Both the position numbers and the translations under genes were made by a program. A stretch of DNA of 64,000 nt from NCBI GenBank assembly GCA_017936385.1, contig JAGBFQ010000023.1, positions 1 to 64,000 on the forward strand, read 5' to 3'. This document shows positions 29,830 through 39,216 of this stretch, piece after piece. Numbering within the stretch: the first letter of the stretch is position 1; every line of letters starts with the position of its first letter. The notes under the pieces were generated by a model. It searched no databases, was not told the origin of the DNA, and saw only the letters and a program-made list of their open reading frames with translations. Origin of the DNA: Rikenellaceae bacterium (GTDB lineage: Bacteria > Bacteroidota > Bacteroidia > Bacteroidales > Rikenellaceae).

Positions 29830-30456
29830 CTAATACTTCTCGGGAGCTTTACGCCACTCTTGCAGGAAGGCAATGTCGGCATCCGAAACGTAGCCCTCAG
29901 CTGCAGCCAACTCAATCAACGTGGGATAGTTGCTCAACGTATCGAGCGTCACACCCGCTTTTTCGAAAGCCTCGGCAGCAATGGGGAATCCATAGGTGAA
30001 GATGGCAACCATGCCCATAACCTCGGCACCAGCAGCGCGCAGAGCCTCAACCGCACTCAGCGAACTTACACCCGTCGAAACGAGGTCCTCGACCACAACC
30101 ACCTTGGCACCCTCGGGCAGCGCACCCTCGATTTGATTACCCAGACCGTGACCTTTGGGAGCCGAGCGAACGTAAATAAAAGGTTTACCCATCTTCTCGG
30201 CTACCAACACTCCGTGAGCGATGGCACCCGTAGCCACACCGGCGATAACATCTGCATCGGGATACTTGGCTGCTATCATCTCGGCAAAGCCTTCGTAGAC
30301 CTGGCGACGCACCTCGGGGAAGGACAAAATTTTGCGGTTATCGCAGTAAATCGGCGAGTGCCAACCCGACGCCCATGTAAAAAGATTTGCAGGAGAAAGT
30401 TTTATTGCTTTAATTTGCAATAGGCTTTGAGCCACTTGTTGTGCTATTGTATTCAT
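29830..30456 (-). CDS. pyrE: orotate phosphoribosyltransferase
   Basis: Converts orotate and PRPP to orotidine 5'-monophosphate in pyrimidine synthesis (208 residues, cytosolic). The PRPP-binding loop VVVVEDLVSTGVSS (about 117-130), the early segment FTWASGWHSPIYCDNRK and the flexible loop YVRSAPKGHGLGNQIEG identify it. It starts 10 bp from the divergent Nudix gene, and its promoter lies inside that gene. Other pyrimidine genes are not in the window. Confidence 0.96.
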   Translation of the reverse strand: MNTIAQQVAQSLLQIKAIKLSPANLFTWASGWHSPIYCDNRKILSFPEVRRQVYEGFAEMIAAKYPDADVIAGVATGAIAHGVLVAEKMGKPFIYVRSAPKGHGLGNQIEGALPEGAKVVVVEDLVSTGVSSLSAVEALRAAGAEVMGMVAIFTYGFPIAAEAFEKAGVTLDTLSNYPTLIELAAAEGYVSDADIAFLQEWRKAPEKY

Positions 30457-30466
30457 AATTCAAGAA

Positions 30467-31081
30467 ATGAAGATTACATTATTTTCGGAGTATAAAGGTA
30501 TATATTTCGTTCGGAACGACCAAACGTTAGAGCCGTTTTTTTCGAAATACGTCACCGACGAGCCCTCAAGAGAGGAGGTCGTGGAGCGTCTGAAAGGGTG
30601 CGAAGGACTATATATCGTATGTAGCAACCCACAAAAGGCATTCCGTCACTTCGCCTCGCAGTTTACCGAAGTTGAGGCCGCAGGAGGTGTTGTGGCAATG
30701 GGAGGACGCATCCTTGCCATGCGTCGCAACGGCCGCTGGGACCTGCCCAAAGGACACTTAGAGGAGGGCGAAAGCATTGAGCAGTGCGCCGCACGCGAGG
30801 TGGCCGAGGAGTGCGGTCTGGAACTGGAGCGCATCACCGTTACGGGACACATAACCGACACACTGCACTTCTACTACTTTCCGCGTACCGCCCGCTGGGA
30901 ACTCAAAACCACCCATTGGTATGCAATGAGCTACCAGGGCGACGACACTACTACTCCTCAGACCGAAGAGGGTATAACCGAGGTGGAGTGGATTGAGAGT
31001 GGCAGCGCAGAGGAGCGTTTTGCCGACAGCTTCGGCACCATTCGCACGGTAATTGACAACTATCAACATCAAACAATATGA
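30467..31081 (+). CDS. Nudix hydrolase
   Basis: A 204-residue Nudix protein. The Nudix box is complete (GHLEEGESIEQCAAREVAEE, then CGLE; about residues 101-124), preceded by the beta-strand region GGVVAMGGRILAMRRNGRWDLPK. The N-terminal about 65 residues form a separate segment of unknown function. The enzyme should hydrolyse a nucleoside diphosphate-linked compound; the substrate cannot be inferred. Its stop overlaps the start of the S9 peptidase gene (ATGA at 31078-31081). Confidence 0.9.
   Translation: MKITLFSEYKGIYFVRNDQTLEPFFSKYVTDEPSREEVVERLKGCEGLYIVCSNPQKAFRHFASQFTEVEAAGGVVAMGGRILAMRRNGRWDLPKGHLEEGESIEQCAAREVAEECGLELERITVTGHITDTLHFYYFPRTARWELKTTHWYAMSYQGDDTTTPQTEEGITEVEWIESGSAEERFADSFGTIRTVIDNYQHQTI
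30493..30524 (-). promoter_or_regulatory. pyrE promoter inside the Nudix gene
   Basis: On the minus strand TTTG (30524-30521), 20 bp and TACCTTTA (30500-30493), one base off consensus. It would give a leader of about 30 nt for pyrE and lies wholly within the first codons of the divergent Nudix gene. Confidence 0.55.
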
Positions 31082-33189
31082 AACGCTTAAAACTTTTTTC
31101 GCTTATGGCACTTTCGGCTTTCACGCTCGGCTCGTGCGCAGGCTCGGCCGACGCACCCGTGGTTACCGACGCCGACATCGTGCCCACTCTCACACCCGCC
31201 GAAATCGAAGCGGGAGTGATGACCCCCGAGGTTATGTGGAAGATGGGCCGCATCGGCTCGCACTCGCTGTCGCCCGACGGCTCGACCCTGCTCTACACAA
31301 TCACCTACTACAACATGGCCGACAACAAAGGCACTACTGCAATCTTCACCCAACCCGCCGAGGGTGGCCAGCGCACTCGTCTTACGGCCAACACCCAAAG
31401 TGCATCGTCACCCGCATGGAGTGCCGACGGTAGCCGTATCTACTACGCTACGGCCGACGCCGAGGGCAACACCCAAGTGTGGAGCATGGCAGCTGACGGA
31501 CGCGACAAGCAACAAATCACCTCGGTAGAGGGTGGCATCGAGAGTTTCGGTGTTGCGCCCACGGGCGAGGCTCTGTTCTACACTGCCAAGGTTCACGTCA
31601 AGGACATTCGCTCGGAGCGTCTGCACACCGACATGGACAAATCGAAGGCCAAAATCTACGACGACTTGATGGTTCGCCACTGGGACTATTGGGATGAAGG
31701 TGACTACTCGCACATCTTCGTGGCCGAGATTGAAAACGGCAAGGCCGCCGAGGGTAAAGACATCATGGAGGGTGAGCCGTGGGATGCTCCCCTTGCACCC
31801 TATTTCGACGCTGCCGAAATTGCTTGGAACAACGCCGGTACCACGCTGGCTTACACCTGCAAAAGACAAACCGGCAAGGAGTACGCTGTGTCGACCGACT
31901 CGGACATCTTCTTGTACAACATTGCGGACGGCACTACCACCAACATCTGCGAAGGCAAAGGCTTGGTTGGTTATGACAAATATCCCGTATGGTCGCCCGA
32001 CGACACACGCATCGCCTTCCGTAGCATGCGTCGCGCCGGCAACGAGTCCGACAAGGAGCGACTGATGGTATATTACCTCGAAAGCGGCAACATCCGCGAA
32101 ATTACTTACGCCTTTGACTACAACGCCGAGGATGTGCTGTGGGAGGACAACAACACTCTGCTGTTCATCAGTCCCATCCACGCAACCCACCAAGTGTGCC
32201 GCGCCGACATCGCAGGTAACGTCGAGGTTATCACCTCGGGTGACCACGACCTGCACGGTTTGACGGTTGCCGCAGGTAAGGCTGTGGTTTCGAAACAGAC
32301 CCACCAACAAGCCGTAGAACTTTGCAGCGTATCGCTCACCGACGGCGCACTCGCCCAAGTGACCGATGTCAATGCCGCAATCTACGACAACATCCGCATG
32401 GGACAAACCGAGAAACATTGGGTTCGCACCTCCGACGGCAAAGAGATGCTCACCTGGGTAATCCTGCCACCCGACTTCGACCCCAACAAAAAATACCCCA
32501 CCCTACTCTACTGTCAGGGAGGTCCCCAAAGCGTGGTAAGCCAATTCTGGAGCTACCGTTGGAACTTCCAACTTATGGCTGCCCAAGGCTATATCGTTGT
32601 TGCCCCCAACCGTCGCGGTCTGCCGTCGTTCGGTCAGGAGTGGTTGGACCAAATTTCGGGCGACTACTCGGGTCAAAACATCCGCGACTTGTTGGCTGCC
32701 ATCGACTACGTATCGGCCAAACCCTGGTCGGATGAGGAGCGTTTGGGTTGCGTGGGTGCAAGCTACGGCGGCTACTCGACCTTCTTCTTGGCGGGCAACC
32801 ACCAAAAACGTTTCAAAGCACTGATTGCTCACTGCGGAATCTTCAATTTCGAGAGCATGTACGGCCACACCGAGGAGTTGTGGTTCGTCAACAACGACTA
32901 CAAAGGTGCTTATTGGGACAAAGCCAACGCCACCGCGCAACGTTCCTATGCCAACTCGCCACACAAATTCGTGAAGAATTGGGACACCCCCATTCTGATT
33001 TTCACCGGCGAGAAGGACTATCGCATACCCTACACCCAAAGTCTTGAGGCCTTCACCGCCGCACAGTTGATGGGTGTTCCGTCGCGTCTGGTTTCGTTCG
33101 AAAACGAGGCTCACCAAGTGTTCAAACCCCAAAACTCGGTGGTATGGAACCGCGAGTTCTTCGGCTGGCTCAACAAATACCTCAAATAG
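31078..33189 (+). CDS. S9 family prolyl oligopeptidase-like lipoprotein
   Basis: A 703-residue exported serine peptidase of the S9 (DPP4/acylaminoacyl-peptidase) type. A lipoprotein signal ends LGSC (Cys20), so it is likely anchored in the periplasm or outer membrane. The N-terminal two thirds is a beta-propeller with repeated PDG/S.DG..I strands. The C-terminal alpha/beta-hydrolase domain has Ser562 in GASYGGYS, Asp647 in GEKDYRIP and His679 in ENEAHQV as the triad. The start overlaps the Nudix stop by 4 bp. A long perfect hairpin terminator follows. Likely role: trimming peptides in a protein-fermenting organism. Confidence 0.95.
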   Translation: MKRLKLFSLMALSAFTLGSCAGSADAPVVTDADIVPTLTPAEIEAGVMTPEVMWKMGRIGSHSLSPDGSTLLYTITYYNMADNKGTTAIFTQPAEGGQRTRLTANTQSASSPAWSADGSRIYYATADAEGNTQVWSMAADGRDKQQITSVEGGIESFGVAPTGEALFYTAKVHVKDIRSERLHTDMDKSKAKIYDDLMVRHWDYWDEGDYSHIFVAEIENGKAAEGKDIMEGEPWDAPLAPYFDAAEIAWNNAGTTLAYTCKRQTGKEYAVSTDSDIFLYNIADGTTTNICEGKGLVGYDKYPVWSPDDTRIAFRSMRRAGNESDKERLMVYYLESGNIREITYAFDYNAEDVLWEDNNTLLFISPIHATHQVCRADIAGNVEVITSGDHDLHGLTVAAGKAVVSKQTHQQAVELCSVSLTDGALAQVTDVNAAIYDNIRMGQTEKHWVRTSDGKEMLTWVILPPDFDPNKKYPTLLYCQGGPQSVVSQFWSYRWNFQLMAAQGYIVVAPNRRGLPSFGQEWLDQISGDYSGQNIRDLLAAIDYVSAKPWSDEERLGCVGASYGGYSTFFLAGNHQKRFKALIAHCGIFNFESMYGHTEELWFVNNDYKGAYWDKANATAQRSYANSPHKFVKNWDTPILIFTGEKDYRIPYTQSLEAFTAAQLMGVPSRLVSFENEAHQVFKPQNSVVWNREFFGWLNKYLK

Positions 33190-33203
33190 GCATACGACAC
33201 ACA

Positions 33204-33246
33204 ATACAAAAGCCCGAGTCCACATAGACTCGGGCTTTTGTATATC
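33204..33246. terminator. bidirectional terminator, 17-bp stem
   Basis: A perfect 17-bp stem (33204-33220 with 33227-33243) around the loop cacata, with AAAA/TTTT in the outer stem. It lies between the convergent S9 peptidase and DUF2795 genes. Confidence 0.9.
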
Positions 33247-33258
33247 AGTTACTTACGA

Positions 33259-33480
33259 CTAATATTCCTCCTCGTTAAACAGAAAATCATCCTTGCTGGG
33301 ATAGTCGGGCCAGATATCCTCGATGCTCTCGTAAATATCGCCTTCGTCCTCGATTTCCTCAAGATTCTCGATTACCTCCAGGGGTGCGCCGGTACGCTCG
33401 GCATAGTCAATAAGTTCCTCTTTGGTTGCAGGCCAGGGTGCATCCTCAAGTTTCGATGCAAGTTCCAATGTCCAATACAT
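33259..33480 (-). CDS. DUF2795-type small acidic protein
   Basis: A 73-residue acidic protein beginning MYWTLELASKLEDAPWPATK and ending DIWPDYPSKDDFLFNEEEY. It matches the small DUF2795-like family that is widespread and strongly conserved in Bacteroidota (pattern LxDAPWPATKxELIDYA and PLEVIENLxEIEDEG). No known catalytic residues; function unknown. A consensus promoter lies about 48 bp upstream and a terminator follows, so it is a single-gene unit. Confidence 0.9.
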   Translation of the reverse strand: MYWTLELASKLEDAPWPATKEELIDYAERTGAPLEVIENLEEIEDEGDIYESIEDIWPDYPSKDDFLFNEEEY

Positions 33481-33527
33481 AACTATATTTCAATTATTTA
33501 TTAATATTTATCGCATTAAGAATGGCG

Positions 33528-33557
33528 CAAAAATATTAAAAATTATCTATATAACAA
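33528..33557 (-). promoter_or_regulatory. promoter of the DUF2795 gene
   Basis: TTG (33557-33555), 19 bp and TATTTTTG (33535-33528) on the minus strand match the Bacteroidota promoter consensus. Confidence 0.7.
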
Positions 33558-33585
33558 CAATTTCCATATTTTTTATCAACGCCCG

Positions 33586-34134
33586 CTACGGAATCCACAA
33601 CTTTTCGGCTACTCCCAAGCGCACAAACAGATAGCGACCAAACGTGTACAACCAATCCGAAAGACGATTCAGATACCTCAGAGCCGTCTGGTCCATCTCA
33701 TACTCCGCAGCCGCCTCAACAGCCCTGCGCTCGGCTCTGCGACACACCGTACGCGCAACATGGCACTGCGAGCATACAACACTGCCACCCGGAATCGTAA
33801 ACTTATCAATTCGAGGTAACACGGCACTCATCGAATCTATTTGTCGCTCAAGTCTTAGCACACACTCCTCGGCCAAAGGTGCAATATACTTGGTACCCTC
33901 ACCCTGTGCCAGCAAGCTCTCGACGGTCATCAGTTCGCACACAATGCGCTCCAACCACTGACCCACCTCCGTATCTTGAAGTTGTTCGGCAACCATATCA
34001 CCCAAAAGTGCAACATGAGCCTGCAACTCGTCGACCGTGCCGTAAGCCTCAACCCGCAGGTCCGACTTGCTAACCCTCTGTCCGCCAATCAGCGAAGTTG
34101 TTCCACCGTCACCCGTTTTGGTATAAACCGCCAT
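33586..34134 (-). CDS. PduO-type cob(I)alamin adenosyltransferase
   Basis: Transfers the 5'-deoxyadenosyl group from ATP to cob(I)alamin, giving adenosylcobalamin (182 residues, trimeric five-helix family). Diagnostic parts are the ATP-binding N-terminus YTKTGDGGTTSLIGGQRVSK, the YGTVDELQAHV segment and RYLNRLSDWLYTFGRYL near the C-terminus. It is the last gene of an operon with a flavoprotein and a methyltransferase-like protein. The mutAB genes 8 kb away encode the obvious user of its product. Confidence 0.96.
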   Translation of the reverse strand: MAVYTKTGDGGTTSLIGGQRVSKSDLRVEAYGTVDELQAHVALLGDMVAEQLQDTEVGQWLERIVCELMTVESLLAQGEGTKYIAPLAEECVLRLERQIDSMSAVLPRIDKFTIPGGSVVCSQCHVARTVCRRAERRAVEAAAEYEMDQTALRYLNRLSDWLYTFGRYLFVRLGVAEKLWIP

Positions 34135-34140
34135 AGAGCC

Positions 34141-34680
34141 CTACAATTTGAAGTGTTGCTTGGGTTGGTGAGGATTGAAGAACAGCAGCAAAAAGCCGCG
34201 ATTGTCGACGCTGGTGTGTTTGTGAACCTTAATCAGTTCACGGCACGCCTTCGAACGCACCCTTGAATCATAAGGTTTCATGACACACACAGCCACCTCT
34301 TTATCCTCGGCAAGTGCGCACAACGAAGCAATTTTCTCCATCGGGTAGCCGGTGGTCACATAGCACACCGCACGGTCATCCAAAGTATCAATAGTGCTAT
34401 TCTCGTCTGTCAAGTAGCACGCGCTCTTATATCCCGCCCAGGTGAACATGTTTTGCAGTTGTATGGCACGTTTACGCGACACGCCTATTTCGCTCAAGGC
34501 ATCGAAAACCGAGCAGTCATCGCCCACAATCGAGCTACTCATCATTACCGAGTGGCGCACAAGTCCATAGACAAACGGCGAGTGAACGCCATAGCCATGA
34601 TAGTGTTTGATGCGCATCATGTTGCGCACGTAGTAGTAACCCCGCATCACATTGCGGCGTATGTTTTTGGGTCGTTTCAT
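34141..34680 (-). CDS. shortened methyltransferase-like protein
   Basis: A 179-residue protein of uncertain function. The N-terminal YHGYGVHSPFVYGLV and the C-terminal RGFLLLFFNPHQPKQHFKL match the two ends of a Bacteroidota class I SAM-dependent methyltransferase group (about 230-260 residues, 'HSPFVY' at the start, 'VFF...K.HF' at the end). The middle is too short and lacks a clear Gly-rich SAM-binding loop. It may be a degenerate, non-catalytic relative. It lies between the flavoprotein (26 bp) and the adenosyltransferase (6 bp) in one operon. Confidence 0.65.
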   Translation of the reverse strand: MKRPKNIRRNVMRGYYYVRNMMRIKHYHGYGVHSPFVYGLVRHSVMMSSSIVGDDCSVFDALSEIGVSRKRAIQLQNMFTWAGYKSACYLTDENSTIDTLDDRAVCYVTTGYPMEKIASLCALAEDKEVAVCVMKPYDSRVRSKACRELIKVHKHTSVDNRGFLLLFFNPHQPKQHFKL

Positions 34681-34706
34681 AGGTTTGTATTTTTGTCGAA
34701 ACGAGG

Positions 34707-35954
34707 TTAGTTTTTAAGTTGTCCGGCGAGATATCCCGTCGAGAATGCTATCTGGAGGTTAAATCCTCCCGTGTTGCCATCCAGGTCGAGAACCTCTCCT
34801 GCGAAGTATAGTCCTTTAACTTTGCGCGACTGCATCGACTCGGGGTCAACTTCGTCCGTCGACACACCGCCTGCCGTAACAATTGCCTCGCTCATGGGGC
34901 GGAAATCGGCAATGGGTATAACCAGACATTTGAGCGTGTCAATCAGCAGAGTCACCTGTTTGTCGGAAATTTTCGACAGATAGGTTGTGGTCGGTATTCC
35001 GAGCCAACCTGCGATGTACATCACAAGTTGCGGAGGAGCCAATCGGCGCAGCAGGTCGCCAAAATATGCATCCCGAGGCAGGTCACCACGCTCGCGCTCG
35101 ATACGCGCCTTGATGGTTTCGGGCGTAAGTGCCGGTTTGAGGTCTATCTTAAGAGCCACCTTCTTGTCGTCGCACAGTGCATCCACAGCGTCACGGCTCA
35201 AGCGCAATACCACAGCACCTTCAACGCCACGCGCCGAGAAACTCATCTCGCCAAACTCCGTGGCCGCGCACTTTCCGCCAACCATCAGGTCGACACTCAC
35301 ATTCTTGAGTTTGAGTCCTACCAACACGTCGATATCCTTGACATCGGGCACCAGCGGCACCAACGACGGGCGCAACGGAACGATGGTGTGTCCTGCGCGG
35401 TCGGCGAAGTCGTAGCCGTCACCCGTGGAACCTGTCAACGGATATGTAACGCCACCCGTTGCGATGATTACGTTTCGGGTTTCGACTCTGCGGCGGAAAC
35501 CTCGTTTGTTCTCGTATTCCACGCCATAGACACGTCCTGCGGCGGTCTGAATTCCGATAACCTTGGTGTTGAGTTGTATTTCGACCTCGTTGTCACGACA
35601 CCAATACATCAGCGCATCGGCCACATCCCAGGCGTTGCCGCTTTTGGGAAAGATACGTCCACCCTGCTCCTCGATGGTACGCACACCCATACGTTCAAAG
35701 AAGCGTACAGCCGAGCGGTTGTTAAACGCCTTGAACGCGGGACGGAAGAATTCGTGCCCCGTGCGCAGACGCTCGACAAACTCTTCGGGGGTGCAACTAT
35801 TGGTGATATTGCAACGTCCCTTGCCACTGATGCGTACCTTGCGGCCGAGTTTCTCCATCTTCTCGACCAGCAGCACCTTTGAGCCGTTTTTGGCAGCCCA
35901 ACCTGCGGCCATCATTCCTGCGGCACCGCCGCCTATAACAACAACGTCGTACAT
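34707..35954 (-). CDS. HI0933/YhiN-type flavoprotein
   Basis: A 415-residue NAD(P)/FAD-dependent oxidoreductase of the HI0933-like (YhiN/BaiN) family. The N-terminal dinucleotide-binding motif VVIGGGAAGMMAAGWAAKNG (about 5-24), the following LGRKVRISGKGRCNITN, and the C-terminal YFAGEVLDLDGNTGGFNLQIAFSTGYLAG are typical. BaiN-like members reduce unsaturated bile-acid or steroid intermediates in some gut bacteria, but most family members have no proven substrate. First gene of a three-gene operon. Confidence 0.88.
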   Translation of the reverse strand: MYDVVVIGGGAAGMMAAGWAAKNGSKVLLVEKMEKLGRKVRISGKGRCNITNSCTPEEFVERLRTGHEFFRPAFKAFNNRSAVRFFERMGVRTIEEQGGRIFPKSGNAWDVADALMYWCRDNEVEIQLNTKVIGIQTAAGRVYGVEYENKRGFRRRVETRNVIIATGGVTYPLTGSTGDGYDFADRAGHTIVPLRPSLVPLVPDVKDIDVLVGLKLKNVSVDLMVGGKCAATEFGEMSFSARGVEGAVVLRLSRDAVDALCDDKKVALKIDLKPALTPETIKARIERERGDLPRDAYFGDLLRRLAPPQLVMYIAGWLGIPTTTYLSKISDKQVTLLIDTLKCLVIPIADFRPMSEAIVTAGGVSTDEVDPESMQSRKVKGLYFAGEVLDLDGNTGGFNLQIAFSTGYLAGQLKN

Positions 35955-36052
35955 TTGTCTTTAGGAATAAATAATAAAAATCACGTCAATCGGAGGGGGA
36001 CTTATGTCGCTTGCTCCGAAGTTTAGGCAAAATCACTTGCGTATTAATTATG

Positions 36053-36082
36053 CAAAATTACAATTTTTTTTGTGATTACCAA
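36053..36082 (-). promoter_or_regulatory. promoter of the flavoprotein operon
   Basis: TTG (36082-36080), 19 bp and TAATTTTG (36060-36053). The predicted leader is about 95 nt and contains complementary TCGGAG and CTCCGA segments (around 35989-36021). Confidence 0.7.
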
Positions 36083-36095
36083 GCCTTTGAGCATG

Positions 36096-36117
36096 AATAA
36101 AGGGGCCGAAGCCCCTT
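36096..36117 (-). terminator. hairpin after the outer-membrane barrel gene
   Basis: AAGGGGC-CGAA-GCCCCTT (36100-36117) is a tight tetraloop hairpin 58 bp after the barrel gene stop. The T-run on the minus strand is short, so termination efficiency is uncertain. Confidence 0.6.
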
Positions 36118-36174
36118 CTCACTATCGAATTATTGTTTTTTTGCTCAGTTTTGCAACCTTCACATTGCATTTTG

Positions 36175-39162
36175 TTACATAGCTCGATGCATCATGTAAC
36201 CACCCGAAGGAGGGCCACCCATTCCGCCGCGCATCATTCCGGCAGGAGGTCCCGAAGGGCGTCCTCCATCGCGCAGGCTTTCGGCATTCTGGAGCGAACG
36301 ACGCTCTTCACGGCTGCCATAGTTACGCAGATTGTAAGTCAAGCTTATACCGACGTAACGACCAATCGAAGTGTTGGTTACGTTCTGCATATAGAGCGAG
36401 TTCCAGACACGTTGGAAACTGCGGTTTTGGTCGAGAATGTCGTTGACAAACAAATTAACCTCGCCCATATTGTTGCGGAAAACCTTTTTGCCGACACTCA
36501 CGTTCCACATCGTATAGGCCACGTCAAAATCACTGCCATTCAGACTAAAGTTTTGGGTGTACGACACATTCGAGGCGATGGTAAAGCCGAGCGGCAACAC
36601 AACCTTGACATTACCCCACGCCGAATGACTCAGGTAGTCGTTATTGCTACGCAGGTTGAAGGTGTTGCGCACGTGGTTATAGTTGGCGCGGTAGCCCACC
36701 GTAAAGTCTACATTTTCGCTGATATTACTTCCTATATTGATAGATGCACCTGGGCTGAGATTTTTCGAGATGTTGGTTGTCCACTCAATGGCTTGGCTTG
36801 CAGCATCGGTCATAACACCCGTCACTGTGGGCGATTGTTGATAACTGATATTTGCCGATAGATTGAGGTTACACTTCATGAACGACAGCGGCAGACCGTA
36901 GCTTACCATACCGTTCACGCTCCAATTACCATCCATATTGATTGGCGACGAGAAGGTTGCTGTGCTTGACAGTGTGGTCAGAGGTTGTCCCGACACGGGG
37001 TCTTTGACCACATACCCCGGCGAGTTTCGTATCACGCGACTGACGATGCTATTCTGAGTAATATTAAAACCACCGCCAATCATGAACGTGCGACCTTTCT
37101 CGATATTCGAGCGGATGTAGTGAGCAAACATATTATGCGAGTACGAGGGTTTGAGTGCCGAGTTACCACTGCTCACAGCTTGCACGTTCGAGATATCAAC
37201 CACATCTTGCAGGTTGGTTATCGAGGGATTCGAGGTCGAAGAGTGGACTCGAATTCGGATGTTGTTTGTTTTATTAATCTTGATTCGGAAATTAGCCGAG
37301 TAGGTCACGTCATTAAACGAGCGTCGACCGAAATTCACCGCCTGCGGGTACTTACGAATTCCCGTCAGTATGGCATTTTGGTAGAAAACCTTAAAGTTAA
37401 TATTGGTTCCGTCCTTGGAGAAATTGAAACCCGGACCTACGCGATTCATCAGATAGCCGCTGTTCTGGGTATTCGAATACTCGGGGTCGAAATTAACCGA
37501 GTAAATCCACGTCGAATCGGCCGGATTCCACTCGCCCAAGAAGGTTCGACGGTCGGCATCCGAGTAGCGGTATTGCACCTCGTAGTTAAGGCTGAGTGAG
37601 GACTCCTTGCTGAGAGGTTCGGTGTAGGTGATACCTCCGCGCAGATTGTAATTATAGGAGTTTTGATACCAATCCTGATTCTTGAAGAAATCGCCATACA
37701 TGGGCGAATTCATGCCCACCGAGTCGGGCAGATTGCTGGTTTGCGACAGAGAATTGCCATTGACATTGTTTTGGGAGTACGAGCCATTGACATTGAAAGT
37801 CAGGGCGCGACCCGGTTTTTCGCCAATTTTCTGGTTGTGGGTTGCGTTAAGACCCGCATTCCAACCCGAACTCAAACGATTGCTATGGCTACGGAGAATC
37901 TCCTGTACAAGTTGGTCAATACTTTGTGTCGGGGTGTAGGTCGAAGTCGAAGCACTTGCCGACGAGTTGTATTGATAGCCAAACGACGGACGCACACGCA
38001 ATTGAGCTTTATCTTCAAATTTAACTCGAATGTTGGCACTCAGATTATGGTTGTAATTTCGCATCTCGGAGGTCGACACCTGATAGAGTTTGCTGTAGAG
38101 ATTCTGCGTCACCGAGTCGGCAAAATATTCGCGGTCGACGATTCGTTCGTTGGTGGTGTTACTGATATTGAAACCATAGTATCCCGAGAACGACACTTGG
38201 TCCTTCTTACCCCACGTATCGTTGTAGTTGACGCCCAAATTGGCTGTATGTGCCACGCCACCGCTGCCGCCACTTGCTGCAACGGCACCCAACAGGTCAT
38301 TTTCGTTGTAATGGCGGACATTCATATTATTGGCCATTGCGTTGATACTTACGCGCGCATCGTTATTATTGATATTGATATAGCCGCCGCCCATGAAGTA
38401 GTTTTCCCAGCGGTTTTGCAGGCCGACTCCCAGACCATAAAGTCCCGAAAACTGACCATACTGACCCTTGCGGACATTGATTTTGGTAACGATATTGATA
38501 GCCTTATAACCCTCGCCGTCATCCTGCTTGGTAAATTCGGCTTTATCGCTCAGTTTGTCGAACACCTCGATATTCTTGACCGCCTCGGCAGGAAGGGTCG
38601 ATATTGCGCTCTTGACATCCTCGCCATAGAACTCCTTGCCATCGACCAACACCTTCTTAATAGCCTCGCCCTGAGCCTTGACCTCACCATCCTTGACCTC
38701 CACACCGGGCATCTTCTTGAGCAGACCCTCGACCGTGGCGTCCTTGGTCACCTTGTAAGCATCGGCGTTATAAATCAGCGTATCGCCATTTTGGGTTGTA
38801 CGCAATGCCTCCACCTCTTTGACAACGGTCTGAATTGCGATTCCCTCCTTAAGGCGAATCTCCCCCAGGTCGTTTTTACCACGCACGACTTTGAACGACA
38901 TATCTGGCGATTGGTAGCCCAAGTAGCGCACTTTGAGTATATAGTCACCTACAGCTATACCCGAGGCCGAAAACACACCTTTCTCCATCGAGGCCACGGC
39001 TTTCACACTCGTCGAGTCTTTGGCTGTCAAAACCTCAACCACAGCACCAAGGATAGCCTCACCCGAGGTATCTGTCACAATACGCCCCGTAACACTGCCG
39101 CTTTGAGCAGCAGCAATCGTAACGGTCAATGCGAACACCAATGTCATTAAAATCTTTTTCAT
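36175..39162 (-). CDS. outer-membrane beta-barrel (TonB-receptor-like)
   Basis: A 995-residue outer-membrane protein. The ATG at 39162 gives the signal peptide MKKILMTLVFALTVTIAAAQ. A carboxypeptidase-regulatory-like domain (SGSVTGRIVTDTSGEAILGA, to about 100) is followed by a plug-like domain (about 115-215, LLKKMPGVEVKDGEVKAQG, VLVDGKEFYGEDVKSAI) and a large beta-barrel. It resembles the Bacteroidota 'outer membrane beta-barrel' family related to SusC-like receptors but without a SusD partner. An unusual tail follows the last barrel strands: Gly/Pro/Met-rich with repeated MMRGGMGG and MMHR. Substrate unknown. It follows the His-rich protein gene. Confidence 0.88.
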   Translation of the reverse strand: MKKILMTLVFALTVTIAAAQSGSVTGRIVTDTSGEAILGAVVEVLTAKDSTSVKAVASMEKGVFSASGIAVGDYILKVRYLGYQSPDMSFKVVRGKNDLGEIRLKEGIAIQTVVKEVEALRTTQNGDTLIYNADAYKVTKDATVEGLLKKMPGVEVKDGEVKAQGEAIKKVLVDGKEFYGEDVKSAISTLPAEAVKNIEVFDKLSDKAEFTKQDDGEGYKAINIVTKINVRKGQYGQFSGLYGLGVGLQNRWENYFMGGGYININNNDARVSINAMANNMNVRHYNENDLLGAVAASGGSGGVAHTANLGVNYNDTWGKKDQVSFSGYYGFNISNTTNERIVDREYFADSVTQNLYSKLYQVSTSEMRNYNHNLSANIRVKFEDKAQLRVRPSFGYQYNSSASASTSTYTPTQSIDQLVQEILRSHSNRLSSGWNAGLNATHNQKIGEKPGRALTFNVNGSYSQNNVNGNSLSQTSNLPDSVGMNSPMYGDFFKNQDWYQNSYNYNLRGGITYTEPLSKESSLSLNYEVQYRYSDADRRTFLGEWNPADSTWIYSVNFDPEYSNTQNSGYLMNRVGPGFNFSKDGTNINFKVFYQNAILTGIRKYPQAVNFGRRSFNDVTYSANFRIKINKTNNIRIRVHSSTSNPSITNLQDVVDISNVQAVSSGNSALKPSYSHNMFAHYIRSNIEKGRTFMIGGGFNITQNSIVSRVIRNSPGYVVKDPVSGQPLTTLSSTATFSSPINMDGNWSVNGMVSYGLPLSFMKCNLNLSANISYQQSPTVTGVMTDAASQAIEWTTNISKNLSPGASINIGSNISENVDFTVGYRANYNHVRNTFNLRSNNDYLSHSAWGNVKVVLPLGFTIASNVSYTQNFSLNGSDFDVAYTMWNVSVGKKVFRNNMGEVNLFVNDILDQNRSFQRVWNSLYMQNVTNTSIGRYVGISLTYNLRNYGSREERRSLQNAESLRDGGRPSGPPAGMMRGGMGGPPSGGYMMHRAM

Positions 39163-39216
39163 ACCACGAAGATTGCTCTTTTGTATCAATCAAAAAAATT
39201 TTTCTTACAGAACTTC

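Noticed and set aside
37663..39150. 495-codon plus-strand frame opposite the outer-membrane barrel
   Set aside because: Antisense to a confident gene, composition atypical and no family.
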